In this document: one piece after another, positions 1 through 11,421 of the stretch | Numbering within the stretch: position 1 is the first letter of the stretch | Layout of the letters: each line of letters opens with the position of its first letter | Assembly (NCBI GenBank): GCA_903840165.1 | Contig: CAIMEY010000010.1 | Coordinates: 1 to 64,000, forward strand | DNA length: 64,000 nt | Source: an uncultured Myxococcales bacterium | GTDB lineage: Bacteria > Myxococcota_A > UBA9042 | Direction: 5' to 3' | Notes under the pieces: model-generated | Told to the model about the DNA's origin: nothing | Databases searched by the model: none | What the model saw: only the letters and a program-made list of their open reading frames with translations | Made by a program: the position numbers and the translations under genes

Positions 1-250
1 CCAGAATGTGGTCCCGGCCTTGGCGGCCGCGCTTGTCAGTGATGGTTGAGAATAGCTCGTAAAGTCGCTGATATCCGCACATGCTTTGGTACCGTCACGC
101 CTCCAGATCACGTTCTGGACGCAGGTACCTGATCCCAAATTGGATTATCTGTCAACTTTTTTCAGGGGGTTGCGGTTCTTGCGATCGCCCTGCTGGGGCG
201 CGACTTTGGCGTTGACGGCTCATTTTGTATCGGGTAGGGTCATGGCTTAG
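1..250. other. Upstream non-coding stretch at the left edge
   Basis: I see no convincing gene here. A weak sigma-70-like pair (TTGACG at 212-217 and TAGGGT at 235-240, 17 bases apart) sits just before the GTG start at 251 and could drive the four-gene cluster. A stop codon (TAG) lies immediately before 251 in the same frame, so the first gene does not continue from further left. Confidence 0.3.
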
Positions 251-1060
251 GTGCCCGATGCTGGGTGCCCGATGCTGGGTGCCCAGATGGCGGCGAATAG
301 CGACCTTGACATGTTCGCGCTGACCCAGGACAACACCTCGTATGTCAACCCGTCAACTGCAGCCAAGTTCGCTCGACTGAATGGCTTGATGGGCATCGAT
401 TTTCTGCCGTCAACGCAACAGATTGGCCAAAGCTTTCAGCCGAAATGGACGCCGACCGCGCTGGGAATTACGGCACCGTCCGATCTGACCAAACCCCGCA
501 GCATTTGGGGCACCGCTGGCCTGCGCTTCGTCCACGGCGACGCCACAGTGTACGCGTCTGACCCAAGCGCGCATGACGCCCGCGTCGAGACGGGCGTGCA
601 ATATTGGGGCCCCAACCAGTTCCGCGAGTACCTTTCGTTTTGCATGAACCGCACTTGGGCGCCCATGGCTTGCGATGTCAACGCGGACACTGACTATTCG
701 GCTGGCAAGAAAACGGTGCTGGCGCGCCCCCTGATTCGATTGGGTCTGGCCAACTACAATGTCGATTCAGGGTGGGCCGACTTGGCTTGGGCATTCGAAG
801 GCGGTATTACCGTTGAATCTGGTCGACTTATCTGCAACTTTGGCTTGACGCCAACGCGGATCAAGGCTCCCGCTGTTGGGCAACCCTCCTTGGCCGCGCA
901 ACTTGCGGCCCTCGATAGTTACGCTCTGGCCTTCGTGCCGGATGCGCTTTCCGCCAGCGATAGCGGACTGCCCGCCGACGTGGAAGAGAAATCTTTTCTT
1001 TTCAAGCTCGTGGCCGGCGGTACCACCCATTGGTACAAATCCCCCGCCAAGGATGCATGA
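251..1060 (+). CDS. Hypothetical protein, first gene of a four-gene coupled cluster
   Basis: A 269-residue protein that I do not recognise. The frame opens with GTG at 251 right after an in-frame TAG; ATG codons at 272 and 287 are alternative starts, and none has a clear Shine-Dalgarno sequence. The start overlaps a 14-base tandem repeat (251-284). No signal peptide or membrane segment is evident. The body is rich in aromatic residues and looks like a folded globular domain. The stop overlaps the next start as ATGA at 1057-1060, which implies translational coupling with the lipoprotein that follows. The product may act with the other three proteins of the cluster, but nothing identifies a reaction. 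Confidence 0.6.
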   Translation: MPDAGCPMLGAQMAANSDLDMFALTQDNTSYVNPSTAAKFARLNGLMGIDFLPSTQQIGQSFQPKWTPTALGITAPSDLTKPRSIWGTAGLRFVHGDATVYASDPSAHDARVETGVQYWGPNQFREYLSFCMNRTWAPMACDVNADTDYSAGKKTVLARPLIRLGLANYNVDSGWADLAWAFEGGITVESGRLICNFGLTPTRIKAPAVGQPSLAAQLAALDSYALAFVPDALSASDSGLPADVEEKSFLFKLVAGGTTHWYKSPAKDA

Positions 1061-2574
1061 AACGTGCAGGGTACCATTTCTGCTTGCTATTTCCGGCGCT
1101 CGCGCTGCTGGCTTGCGTTCGTGCGCCAACAAGTCCAGCGGCCGCTGTCGATGCCCACGCGGATATTGGCGACAACCTGGATAGCGAAACTGCGGCAGAA
1201 CCGTTCGATATTGCGGCAGATGACGACGTGGTGCGGGCGGATGCTGACGTCAGCGCCGAAATCCTCGCCAACGACGTATCGACGACCGAAATGGTCCCTT
1301 GGCACAATGAGATTCTGCCGCGTCTGGTCGTAACCCATGCCCAGGCCTTGGAATTGCCGGACGCAAATACGGACAACTATGCCAATCCCGAACCGGAAAC
1401 GGTGGCGTGGAACGACAAGGAATGGGTGGTTTTTATCTATGATTCAGTGCAGTTACCAATGGTGCCGGGGCAGGAGACCGGTTACGAAGTCTACCTCAAG
1501 CTACTACGAATCAACGACAACGCTGACGGCTCGATGGCGACCAAGGTCCAGGTCATCGAACACTATGTAAATAGCCAAGGATCCAGCGGCTGCGACACGT
1601 TCGCGCCAAGGCCGATGTGCTCGCATCTGCGCGACGATGGCGGCGTCGATTTCCTGGCCATGGGCGGCGACGGGCAGGACCGCAAAATTTGTCGGTTATC
1701 GCTAAACGCCGACGGCAAGATCATTGCCAGGTCGCCTCTAACCTTGCCTGCCGACGCGACGCCTGTCTTGGCCAATTCGAGCTGCCAGGCGGGCGGCGAA
1801 ATGTCTGGCAACACCGGCGATATCTATCACTGTTGGGCGATCGGTGACCAGGGGTTTTGGCTCACCGGCCATTGCATCAAGCCCACACAGGTTGTGCAAG
1901 TAGCACTCGACGGCCCAACCAAAATAGTCAACGCAGCGGACTCTTCCGGTTCTTGTCCCTTCGCAAAAACTGAGTTTAATTCTAGGTGGTTCGAGCCGAC
2001 ACCGACACAAAATGCAGGGCTTTTCAATGGATCGGATTGGCAACACACAAGCGCCGTTTGGTCGGGCCAGATTCGGCGAACATTCGGTAAAGATGAATTT
2101 GAAGAGTACGGAATCCCCGAGCAACCAAACGCTTATTACGCGCGCCAGGCTGATCTGGTTTGGGAAACAAATGCAGGAACCTCAGAGTGTGTCGACATCG
2201 AGCCTGGATTTCCTAGAAACCAAGCCGTAAGCGGAAAAACTGGCGACGCCGCACTTGGCTACGACATGCATGTGGCGATAGGCCTGATGCGTGGGCAAAA
2301 CGGCGAGCCGGCTTGGCTGGATATTCGCCGCCATGGCTGGCGGGCACGGAACTGGAGCGACGGCAGCGTGTTGGCGGTCGGCGACTTTGCGTACGCGGTT
2401 GATGTGGCTCTGCAAAGGGTGACGTGCGTGCCCCGGGCAGAGGGCGGTGACTGCCTGGTTCGCGAGGCCTGGGGGCCCAATGGAGGGCCAGGCGGCTGGC
2501 CGCAAAAGAAGAGCGCCGAAGGTAGTGTTACGCTTGGCGGCCACCGGCTACTGCATTTACGGATACAATTATAG
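1057..2574 (+). CDS. Putative lipoprotein of unknown function
   Basis: A 505-residue protein. The start is placed at 1057 because ATG there begins a textbook lipoprotein signal (Lys-Arg, a hydrophobic stretch, then the lipobox LLAC at about residues 19-22) and overlaps the stop of the preceding gene as ATGA. After the acylated Cys comes an Asp/Ala-rich linker of about 60 residues, as in many myxobacterial surface lipoproteins. The folded part has several Cys residues that could form disulfides. I recognise no catalytic motif. The next gene starts 9 bases after the stop, behind a good ribosome binding site. Probably exported and membrane-anchored. Confidence 0.7.
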   Translation: MKRAGYHFCLLFPALALLACVRAPTSPAAAVDAHADIGDNLDSETAAEPFDIAADDDVVRADADVSAEILANDVSTTEMVPWHNEILPRLVVTHAQALELPDANTDNYANPEPETVAWNDKEWVVFIYDSVQLPMVPGQETGYEVYLKLLRINDNADGSMATKVQVIEHYVNSQGSSGCDTFAPRPMCSHLRDDGGVDFLAMGGDGQDRKICRLSLNADGKIIARSPLTLPADATPVLANSSCQAGGEMSGNTGDIYHCWAIGDQGFWLTGHCIKPTQVVQVALDGPTKIVNAADSSGSCPFAKTEFNSRWFEPTPTQNAGLFNGSDWQHTSAVWSGQIRRTFGKDEFEEYGIPEQPNAYYARQADLVWETNAGTSECVDIEPGFPRNQAVSGKTGDAALGYDMHVAIGLMRGQNGEPAWLDIRRHGWRARNWSDGSVLAVGDFAYAVDVALQRVTCVPRAEGGDCLVREAWGPNGGPGGWPQKKSAEGSVTLGGHRLLHLRIQL

Positions 2575-2583
2575 GAGGTTCCA

Positions 2584-3459
2584 ATGGCTTCGATCTTTGA
2601 CGGCGATCCAAACGTAACCGTCCCGCCTCTTGTCAACGACGGTCCGCACGATGCCACGTCGTTGCTTTTCAACGGCGATGGGGGCGGGCCAGCCATCCTG
2701 TACGCAGGTGCAGACAACGGCAAGGGCATGCCTGTCGCCATGGGCAACCTCGTCATCGCCACGCCACTCGACCTGCATTTCGCCGTCGGAATCGAAAGTT
2801 CCCCGGGAGGCACGGTCCGGTTTGGCGGCTCCAGCACGGCCGACGATCCAGCTCCAGCCGGGGCCGTGCTGACCGTCAGCAGCGCCAACGCCGCGGAAAT
2901 GGTCGCGCAATCGATCCGTTTCATACGCACGCCCTATGCGGAGTTCTTCTTGCCGTTCAGGCCAGAATACCTGGACAACTATGCGCCGTGCCGCCTGCTT
3001 TCGTCCGGCGTCGACATCGAGGTCAGTGCCAAGAGCACCGCCACGGATGCAAACGACGGTCATTTGATCATTCACCCCAAGCGAGCATTGGGTTTTTCCG
3101 TCTGTGGCGCTGGTCACGTGACGATCAACCCATTTCCCGCCGTTTACTCGGTGGCACCGATCGTCATCGACCAAGCCAGCGTCTTCAGGCTCAATGGCGA
3201 GGCAACGGTGCAGACCAAGGCTGTCATGATCGATTCGCATAATCTGGCCAATGCCATCGAGCCATCCAAAGGTTTGAAACTCCACGTATATAGCTCAGGT
3301 TCGCTCCCTGGAACCTGCGCTGAGGCCCCGCAAGGCACCGTGGCAATCCGCAAAGTCGATGGATCACCACCACAAATCGCTATCGCAGCACAAATCGCAA
3401 CTGGCTCGGGCAGCGACGCTACGACTTGGAAGTGGAGGGCGCTGACGCATTTGGGATGA
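2584..3459 (+). CDS. Hypothetical protein, third gene of the cluster
   Basis: A 291-residue protein with no recognised family. The start is supported by the sequence TAGGAGG about 5 bases upstream of ATG 2584. There is no N-terminal signal peptide, which contrasts with the lipoproteins before and after it. The sequence is rich in beta-formers, Gly, Pro and Val, suggesting a beta-sandwich-like fold. Its end overlaps the next gene as ATGA (3456-3459). The tight spacing through the whole 251-4691 cluster suggests a single mRNA and a shared role. Confidence 0.65.
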   Translation: MASIFDGDPNVTVPPLVNDGPHDATSLLFNGDGGGPAILYAGADNGKGMPVAMGNLVIATPLDLHFAVGIESSPGGTVRFGGSSTADDPAPAGAVLTVSSANAAEMVAQSIRFIRTPYAEFFLPFRPEYLDNYAPCRLLSSGVDIEVSAKSTATDANDGHLIIHPKRALGFSVCGAGHVTINPFPAVYSVAPIVIDQASVFRLNGEATVQTKAVMIDSHNLANAIEPSKGLKLHVYSSGSLPGTCAEAPQGTVAIRKVDGSPPQIAIAAQIATGSGSDATTWKWRALTHLG

Positions 3460-4691
3460 AACATTCTTGGTTTACAGCGTTTATCCTGCTTGTCGCCTGC
3501 GCATCGCCGCCGGAACGGGCCGCTATTGCGCCCGCAACAGGCGTTCGATTGGCCAAGCTAGGTGTCGCTTCGCCCTTGGACCAATCGCCGGTATTGACTG
3601 CGACAGTCCATCCCAAGCCAGGATGCGGCGAGCCGATTTACGGCAAGATCCGGCCAAGTGGCACCGGTTTGTTCATGTGGGTCTTGCGAGCCTACGACAG
3701 TCGAACGTCAGCGGGTTGGCGCGCGCAGGGCAAAGGTGCTGATTTATGGCAGGAACCGACCGAGCCCATTTGGACGAGCGATGGCGCGATCGGACCGAAA
3801 GTCACCTACAACGGCGAGTGCGTCGGTACTGAATTGACCGTCGACGCGCAACTCGCGGCCGCAGCCGTAGGTAGCCTCGCTCCGGTTGATTATCCGATGT
3901 ACATCGCGCTCAAGCCGCTTGCCGATCCCCCTTGGGTCACAGACGCCCAAACCATTCTCGATCCAACGAGTTTCGCAACCGCGGTTCCCGGTGCTCATGC
4001 CGTTGTGTTGCACGGCCACCACTTAAACACACCACCTGTCGGGCACGCCCTGGCCCCCGCCTTCGACGGCAGCGACGCCGCCAAGGTACCCCTTGCAATT
4101 TCAATGAATCACGAAGGCCGGATCGTCATCCTCGATCGCGGCGATCGCCTGGTCGATATCGGCCATTTCGGTGCGACGCCACCCAAGACCCTGATGCTGC
4201 ACAGCGACACCGGCGGCGACTTAGCACCCGATGATCACTTAGAAAAGTTTGCTTGGGGCAGTCATGGCCTCATCCTCGCGACCAACCGCCATGCCCTCTA
4301 CCGCGTCAGCCGTATATCAGGGCAAGTATTCAAAGTCTTGACCTTTCCACCAGCGCCACTACCAGCCGTGGCCGCTGGCGGTCCGGGACCCTGTTGCGAC
4401 GTGCTGCACCTGTCCGACGTCCGCGCGGCCCGTGGCGTCTTCCTGGTCACGCAGGCGGGTCGACCCCAAGTCGATGTCCTGGATGACGTGGATTTCCATC
4501 TGATTACGTCATGGACGCCCGCCCCTGTCGCGGGCAAACCCGTCATTGCCATCCGCCAACTCGCCGCCGCCCAATCCACCGGCTGGGTCTGGCTGGTAGC
4601 GCAAACCGACGCCGAACCCAACTACAAGTCCGAGCTGCAGATTTACCGCTACGCCTTGCCGATGTCAGGCGGTGGGCCACAGGTGTATTGA
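3456..4691 (+). CDS. Putative lipoprotein, possible beta-propeller-like fold
   Basis: A 411-residue protein. The ATG at 3456 gives a short signal peptide ending in a LVAC lipobox and overlaps the previous stop. Repeated short stretches of the type hydrophobic-x-Asp-x-Gly/Arg, together with alternating hydrophobic strands in the second half, suggest a propeller-like or other all-beta fold. No enzyme motif is visible. It closes the four-gene coupled cluster; the 369 bases after it carry no gene. The function is unknown, and the call rests on the signal peptide, coupling and codon pattern. Confidence 0.68.
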   Translation: MKHSWFTAFILLVACASPPERAAIAPATGVRLAKLGVASPLDQSPVLTATVHPKPGCGEPIYGKIRPSGTGLFMWVLRAYDSRTSAGWRAQGKGADLWQEPTEPIWTSDGAIGPKVTYNGECVGTELTVDAQLAAAAVGSLAPVDYPMYIALKPLADPPWVTDAQTILDPTSFATAVPGAHAVVLHGHHLNTPPVGHALAPAFDGSDAAKVPLAISMNHEGRIVILDRGDRLVDIGHFGATPPKTLMLHSDTGGDLAPDDHLEKFAWGSHGLILATNRHALYRVSRISGQVFKVLTFPPAPLPAVAAGGPGPCCDVLHLSDVRAARGVFLVTQAGRPQVDVLDDVDFHLITSWTPAPVAGKPVIAIRQLAAAQSTGWVWLVAQTDAEPNYKSELQIYRYALPMSGGGPQVY

Positions 4692-5060
4692 GGCAGCGCG
4701 AGCCGTGCGACCGATTCCCCTGCGCCGACTCGGTGCCGACGAAAGTCGATTGCCGCGCGGCTCGGCCGAAAACCAAGCAATCAAGCAAACTAATGTTGTC
4801 AAACTCGCCTTGTTCCCCAGTGCTACCGGGCGTAGCATCCCTGCGCACGATCACCGCGAAGTCCAAGAATCCTTTACCAAAACCCATAGCATCACGCACC
4901 ATGGACTTGCGCCGCAACGCGGTCGCGGCAAACAAAGGAACGCGATGTTTGTCGCGCGTCGGCGCGCGTCGCCGCTACCGGTTCGGCGCGGAGGTTTGCT
5001 CAGGTGCCGGGCCGTGCTATGTATTCCAGGCCGGAGGTGGAGCTACGGCGGGGAGAGCGA
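4692..5060. other. Intergenic region before galE
   Basis: 369 bases with no gene that I can support. The only useful signal is the promoter-like sequence listed separately at 4996-5023 and the GGGGAGAG ribosome binding site just before 5061. Confidence 0.4.
4996..5023 (+). promoter_or_regulatory. Possible sigma-70-type promoter of galE
   Basis: TTGCTC (4996-5001) and TATGTA (5018-5023) are separated by 16 bases, each matching four of six consensus positions, and lie about 40 bases upstream of the galE start. Suggestive only. Confidence 0.33.
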
Positions 5061-6077
5061 ATGTCCACAGGCGAGTTTCCGATTCCGCGCTCGGTCTTAA
5101 TCACCGGAATTGCAGGGTATATCGGCAGCACCGTCACGGCTCGCCTGCTGCAGCTTGGCGTACGGGTCACCGGCCTTGATGATTTGGGTCGCGGTCATGC
5201 CGACGCCGTTCCCTCGCATGTGCCGATAATTCGAGGCAATGTCTGCGATGAGGACGCCGTCGCCCGCGCCTTGAACCTGCTGGATCGGCCTCCCGAAGCC
5301 GTGATTCACCTCGCGGCCTGGATCCAAGTGGGCGAATCGGTGCAGCGTCCTGAGCAATACCAACAAATCAACGCGGTTGGCACGCAGGCCGTGACCCAAG
5401 GGTGTCTGGATGCGGGCGTGCCATCGCTGGTCTTAGCCTCAAGCGCAGCGGTGCTGGCAACCAAGGCCGATGGCCATTTCTTTGCCGAAGATGCCGATGT
5501 AGGCCCTGAAAGCCCTTATGGTTCCAGCAAGTTGGCGGCTGAGCGCACCCTAGCGGCAGCGACGCAGACGGGACGCATTTCTGCCACGGCCCTGCGCTTG
5601 TTCAACGTCGCCGGAGCTGCGAGTCAATGCGCGGAAAGACATGAGCCGGAAACCCACATTATTCCGCTTGCTTTGCGTGCTTCCTTTGGCCTGAGCCCGC
5701 CTCTCCAGCTCTATGGTCTGGATTGGCCAACGCCGGACGGGACTTGCCTGCGCGACTATGTCCACGTCGAGGACGTCGCCGAAGCGATGATCCGCGCCGC
5801 TGGTTGGGGCGTGCGGCAAACCGCGCAAGGAGACGCAGCTTTTTCGCTTGTGCATGTGGGTACCGGCCGGAGCACCAGCGTCCTCGAAGTCATTGAGGCT
5901 GTGGCGCGCGTGACGGGGCGGCCTGTGCCCTACGTGGCCCTACCCCGGCGGCCGGGAGACACGGCGGCTTTGGTTTGCAACCCTCTAAAACTTCAAGCAC
6001 TATTTGGAATTTCTCCCGACGCCAACCTCCAACGGATGGTGCGTGATGCCTGCCAAGCCCTCCGCCTGGGCGCGTGA
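5061..6077 (+). CDS. galE: UDP-glucose 4-epimerase (GalE-like NAD-dependent sugar epimerase)
   Basis: A 338-residue extended short-chain dehydrogenase/reductase, the usual GalE length. The Rossmann motif GIAGYIG (residues 16-22) binds NAD; Tyr153 and Lys157 in YGSSK and Ser128 form the catalytic triad. The family interconverts UDP-glucose and UDP-galactose for cell-surface polysaccharide. The C-terminal half has the RDYVHVEDVA stretch and the substrate-binding region expected of GalE. The start at 5061 follows GGGGAGAG; an upstream in-frame ATG at 5004 would add a poor N-terminus. It overlaps the next gene by 32 bases. Related sugar nucleotide epimerases cannot be excluded. Confidence 0.9.
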   Translation: MSTGEFPIPRSVLITGIAGYIGSTVTARLLQLGVRVTGLDDLGRGHADAVPSHVPIIRGNVCDEDAVARALNLLDRPPEAVIHLAAWIQVGESVQRPEQYQQINAVGTQAVTQGCLDAGVPSLVLASSAAVLATKADGHFFAEDADVGPESPYGSSKLAAERTLAAATQTGRISATALRLFNVAGAASQCAERHEPETHIIPLALRASFGLSPPLQLYGLDWPTPDGTCLRDYVHVEDVAEAMIRAAGWGVRQTAQGDAAFSLVHVGTGRSTSVLEVIEAVARVTGRPVPYVALPRRPGDTAALVCNPLKLQALFGISPDANLQRMVRDACQALRLGA

Positions 6078-7101
6078 TAGCCCCACGCCCAACTCCGCTA
6101 GGGTGCAGGCGACTCAGAACCGCCTGACTTTCATTTGGATTTTGCTGAGCACGCTCGTGGTCGGTTCCTTGCACCATCCCTGCGTGGCTAAGGCAAGCCC
6201 CGAGAAAACCCCCGCAACTTCAAAGCTTTCTCGCAGCGAGTCGGGCACGGCGACACCATGGCACCTCGATCGACCGGTCAAGGTCGTCGTCATCGGCGGA
6301 TCGATTTCGAAGTATTATGCAGGCAATTTCGGTCAGTACCTGCAGTACGGCTGCAAGAAAGTGGAAGTGCTCAACCGCGGCAAAGTCGGCGCAGGGGGCG
6401 CTGAACTCAGCAGAATCCTTCGCCAAGACGTCCTAGGCGACCCGGCGACGGCCCGTGGATTACACGCGGCCAAAGCAGAAGGCTGGGTGCTGTTCCAAGG
6501 CGGTTTAAATTCAGTGGGTTCGCCGCAGTCTACCGCCTATTTCCTGAGTCGACTGTTTGAGGCCGCCCATGGGTCGGGGCTCAAGGTGATGGCCCTAACC
6601 CTATCGCCCTGGGGCAGTGACAGCGATGCGCGTTTTGCCGGTTGGCGAGGCCTCGCCACGGTCCAAGCGACTGAACATGTCGTAGAATTCGTCTTGGGAC
6701 ATTTGGACCCGGCCGTGGCCCTCGGAACCAAAGGGCAAGGGCACGACACAAGTTGGTCCAAGAATGAACTGCCTGATATTGCAATTGATTTGTGGCATTC
6801 GCCCCTAGCTGCGGACAGTGCGAATCCCTTGCGCGAGCGCGGACCTCTGGAAACTACCTTTGGACAAAGCCCTTTTGCCCGCCGGGCTGCGCAGAAGGCA
6901 GAACTGCTGCGACAGGCCCAGCAAGTGCCACGCCACTACCTAGGCGCAAAGTATCGTGATTTTGACCATATACACCCCAACAGTGCTGGCCACCGCGTGA
7001 TGGCGGCCCTGGCCTGCCAAAAAGCACCGCCATCTTGGGATTGTGACTGCGATGCCATCCGCCACAGTCAGTGGAAGGGCAAGGTTGTCGCGGATAAGTA
7101 G
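6046..7101 (+). CDS. SGNH/GDSL-like hydrolase, membrane-anchored or secreted
   Basis: About 351 residues from the ATG at 6046, inside the end of galE. An N-terminal hydrophobic segment (about residues 27-45) is a signal peptide or anchor. The block VVVIGGSIS near residue 85 fits SGNH block I with its nucleophilic Ser, GKVGAGG fits the block II Gly region, and the late DFDHIHPN stretch gives the Asp and His of block V. These enzymes deacylate or hydrolyse esters, often on polysaccharide. Overlap with galE suggests a shared message and perhaps a role in modifying exported glycans. The exact substrate cannot be told. Confidence 0.68.
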   Translation: MPAKPSAWARDSPTPNSARVQATQNRLTFIWILLSTLVVGSLHHPCVAKASPEKTPATSKLSRSESGTATPWHLDRPVKVVVIGGSISKYYAGNFGQYLQYGCKKVEVLNRGKVGAGGAELSRILRQDVLGDPATARGLHAAKAEGWVLFQGGLNSVGSPQSTAYFLSRLFEAAHGSGLKVMALTLSPWGSDSDARFAGWRGLATVQATEHVVEFVLGHLDPAVALGTKGQGHDTSWSKNELPDIAIDLWHSPLAADSANPLRERGPLETTFGQSPFARRAAQKAELLRQAQQVPRHYLGAKYRDFDHIHPNSAGHRVMAALACQKAPPSWDCDCDAIRHSQWKGKVVADK

Positions 7102-7167
7102 CTGTCGGGATTAGCCAATCTACCGAAGCCCCCCGTTAGCCTGACTACGCAATTGGACCGACCGCCC

Positions 7168-7590
7168 CTAGTCGACCGGGCCCTTGCGGTCGCGCAGACG
7201 GGTAGATTGACGCTTCTTGGCGTCCAAGCGCCTGAGTTTGGAGGAAAAACTCGGCTTAGTCGCGTGTCTTGGCGCTTCGACGACCAACGCCGCCGCCAGC
7301 AATTCCGCCAATTTGGCGCGAGCTAACTCCAGGTTGCGCAGCTGACTGCGGGTCTGCTGACAACGCACCCAGATGGCGCCGTCGGCATCGATACGAGCCT
7401 GCAATCGTTCGGTAATTCGCTGTTTGACCCAGATGGGCAAAGTCTCGCAACCGGGCAGGTCAAAGCGCAGGTCCACGCAGGTGCTGACTTTGTTCACATT
7501 TTGCCCGCCTGGGCCGGAAGATCGCTCAGCGGTCCAGGTCAAATCCCGCTCATAAATCAGCAGGCTGGGGCCAATGCGCAGAGGTTCCAT
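7168..7590 (-). CDS. arfB: Alternative ribosome-rescue factor ArfB (peptidyl-tRNA hydrolase with GGQ)
   Basis: A 140-residue protein of the YaeJ/ArfB family. It has the release-factor catalytic motif GGQ (residues 28-30, in SSGPGGQNVNK), which hydrolyses the ester bond of peptidyl-tRNA on stalled ribosomes. The basic C-terminal tail (KKRQSTRLRDRKG) matches the tail that ArfB inserts into the empty mRNA channel. The length is as expected for ArfB and far too short for RF1 or RF2. It is the last gene of the sdh operon, 48 bases after sdhB, and faces the SGNH hydrolase gene across a 66-base convergent gap. Confidence 0.93.
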   Translation of the reverse strand: MEPLRIGPSLLIYERDLTWTAERSSGPGGQNVNKVSTCVDLRFDLPGCETLPIWVKQRITERLQARIDADGAIWVRCQQTRSQLRNLELARAKLAELLAAALVVEAPRHATKPSFSSKLRRLDAKKRQSTRLRDRKGPVD

Positions 7591-7638
7591 GTCGTCACGC
7601 CGCCGCTGCCGATCCCGCGCGAGAAACGCGGGCAGCCG

Positions 7639-8403
7639 CTATTCTGCGCCCAGCAGGCTTGCACGCAAGAAATCGCGATTCATTTCAGCGATCACGCGCA
7701 CGCTAATGCCCTTGGGACACGCAGCTTCGCACTCCTGCAGGTTGGTGCAGGCGCCAAAACCTTCTTTGTCCATTTGCGCAACCATGGCCAGCGCCCTTTT
7801 GTTGCGTTCCGGCTGCCCCTGCGGCAAGTGCGCGTACTGGCTCACTTTTGCCCCGACAAAGAGCATTGCCGATGCGTTCTTGCACGCCGCCACGCACGCG
7901 CCACAGCCAATGCATTGCGCTGCATCCATGGACGCATCCGCCTCATGCTTGCTGATCGGCACGGCATTGGCATCGGGGGCGCCACCGGTGCGGACGCTGA
8001 CAAAGCCGCCAGAGGCCATGATTCGGTCGAAGGCGCCGCGATCGACCACCAAATCGCGAATCACGGGAAAGGCACTCGCCCGCCACGGTTCGATGGTAAT
8101 CGTGTCACCATCCGCATACTTGCGCATGTGCAGCTGACAGGTCGTGGTGCGATCTTCCTTGCCGTGCGGACGCCCATCGATGACAAGCGAGCACATGCCG
8201 CAGATGCCTTCGCGACAATCATGGTCAAAAGCAATGGGTTCCTCGCCCTTTTCCTGCAGGCGCTCGTTGACCGTGTCCAGCATCTCCAGAAAGGACATGT
8301 CCGGACTGATGCCCGGCGCATCGATGTCGACTAGGCCTCCCGGCGCGGCGATGTTCTTCTGGCGCCAGATCTTCAGCTTCAAGTTCATGTGGTTACTGCT
8401 CAT
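7639..8403 (-). CDS. sdhB: Succinate dehydrogenase/fumarate reductase iron-sulfur subunit
   Basis: A 254-residue subunit carrying electrons from the flavoprotein to the membrane quinone site. The N-terminal ferredoxin domain has the 2Fe-2S ligands (CREGICGMC, then a further Cys in TTTCQLH). The C-terminal domain has [11 protein letters not shown] plus Cys residues around [14 protein letters not shown] for the 4Fe-4S and 3Fe-4S centres. It is the third gene of an sdhC-sdhA-sdhB set, the order typical of the Bacillus/epsilon/delta-type complex with a single cytochrome b subunit. The direction (oxidase or fumarate reductase) cannot be decided from sequence. Confidence 0.95.
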   Translation of the reverse strand: MSSNHMNLKLKIWRQKNIAAPGGLVDIDAPGISPDMSFLEMLDTVNERLQEKGEEPIAFDHDCREGICGMCSLVIDGRPHGKEDRTTTCQLHMRKYADGDTITIEPWRASAFPVIRDLVVDRGAFDRIMASGGFVSVRTGGAPDANAVPISKHEADASMDAAQCIGCGACVAACKNASAMLFVGAKVSQYAHLPQGQPERNKRALAMVAQMDKEGFGACTNLQECEAACPKGISVRVIAEMNRDFLRASLLGAE

Positions 8404-8466
8404 CCCTTACCTCGGTTGGCTCGGCGTCACGGCGGCGAACGGCCGCAGCCGTCACCAGTTGGGCGA

Positions 8467-10389
<1,923 letters not shown>

Positions 10390-10449
10390 TGCGCGTTCCT
10401 CGCAGATCGGAAATGGGTAGAATCGCCAAAGTTCAGCAATCAGAAGCTG

Positions 10450-11178
10450 TTAGTGAATCACGCGGGCGAGAATCGCAACCGGCACGGCGACAAAGCCGGC
10501 CACCAGCAATCCCGAGAGAAGTGGGCCCAATTGCTTGACAAAGGGCCGATAGGTCGAGTTGAGCGCACCCAGCGTTTGCAGCGAACTCTGAATGCCGTGC
10601 GACAGGTGCACGCCGAGCAGTGCTACAGACACGGCATAACCGACTGTAATCAAGGGATTCTGAAAGCTCACGATCATGTGCTGGTAGACATTGACCATGG
10701 CGACGCCGTCCTGCTCAAACGGCACATCGACAAAGCCCGCGGTCCCGACCAGCAGCGCGGTGAAGTGCAGCAGGTGATAGAGGATGAAAAACAGGATGAT
10801 AGCGCCCGAGGGCCTCATGAGCCGCGCGCCGATGCTCGCCACCAGCCACTTCTGCTTGGCATAGGCCACGGGCCGCGCCTTGGCATTGCGCATCGACAGC
10901 TTGAACGCGGCGACGGCGTGCAGGACGCAGGCGGCGAGAAGACCCAAGCGAATCGCCCACTTAATACCGCCCAAGCTCTGCAGCATGTGCGCATAGTGGT
11001 TGTAGGCCGCTGGCCCCTGAAACATCTGCAAGTGCCCGGCCATATGGACAAAGGCGAAGCCGACCAGCGCCAGGCCGGTCAGGGCCATCACGGCCTTGAG
11101 TCCGATGGTCGAGTGGAGAATCCTCTCCAACACCCGAGAAAGACCGGCGTTTCCACCGACGACGACGTCCTCTTCCAT
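10450..11178 (-). CDS. sdhC: Succinate dehydrogenase cytochrome b subunit (di-haem membrane anchor)
   Basis: A 242-residue membrane protein with about five hydrophobic segments and conserved His residues (for example in FVHMAGH, FKLSMRN and YHLLHFTALL regions) suited to two haems b, as in the B. subtilis-type SdhC. It anchors SdhAB and reduces quinone. The start at 11178 is chosen because AGGAGG lies just upstream; an in-frame ATG at 11220 adds 14 residues without such a site. The gene follows mdh after 243 bases containing a hairpin terminator, so it probably has its own promoter. Confidence 0.9.
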   Translation of the reverse strand: MEEDVVVGGNAGLSRVLERILHSTIGLKAVMALTGLALVGFAFVHMAGHLQMFQGPAAYNHYAHMLQSLGGIKWAIRLGLLAACVLHAVAAFKLSMRNAKARPVAYAKQKWLVASIGARLMRPSGAIILFFILYHLLHFTALLVGTAGFVDVPFEQDGVAMVNVYQHMIVSFQNPLITVGYAVSVALLGVHLSHGIQSSLQTLGALNSTYRPFVKQLGPLLSGLLVAGFVAVPVAILARVIH

Positions 11179-11363
11179 GCCTTCCTCCTGGCCCACAGTC
11201 GTGGTGCCTGGGCGCTTCAAACTACCTGGGCCCAGCGAACTACCAAGTCAACAAGACCCATTGCCGTAGCTGCCGGCTGCCTGGACATTGTCCTGCGCCA
11301 TCGCAGAATTGTTCCAGATTACCCACAATTGCACCGGCTAGACCAAGGCGCAGCCGCAAACAC

Positions 11364-11408
11364 GTTGGCCGCAGCCGCCGGGCAATTACGCCAGCGACTG
11401 CGGCCAAC
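11364..11408 (-). terminator. Hairpin downstream of mdh
   Basis: A perfect 11-base inverted repeat (GTTGGCCGCAG at 11364-11374 and its complement at 11398-11408) with a 23-base loop begins 13 bases after the mdh stop. It is followed on the minus strand by only a modest T-rich stretch, so it may be a partial terminator or an mRNA-stabilising hairpin between mdh and sdhCAB. Confidence 0.6.
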
Positions 11409-11421
11409 CGCTTGCAATCAA

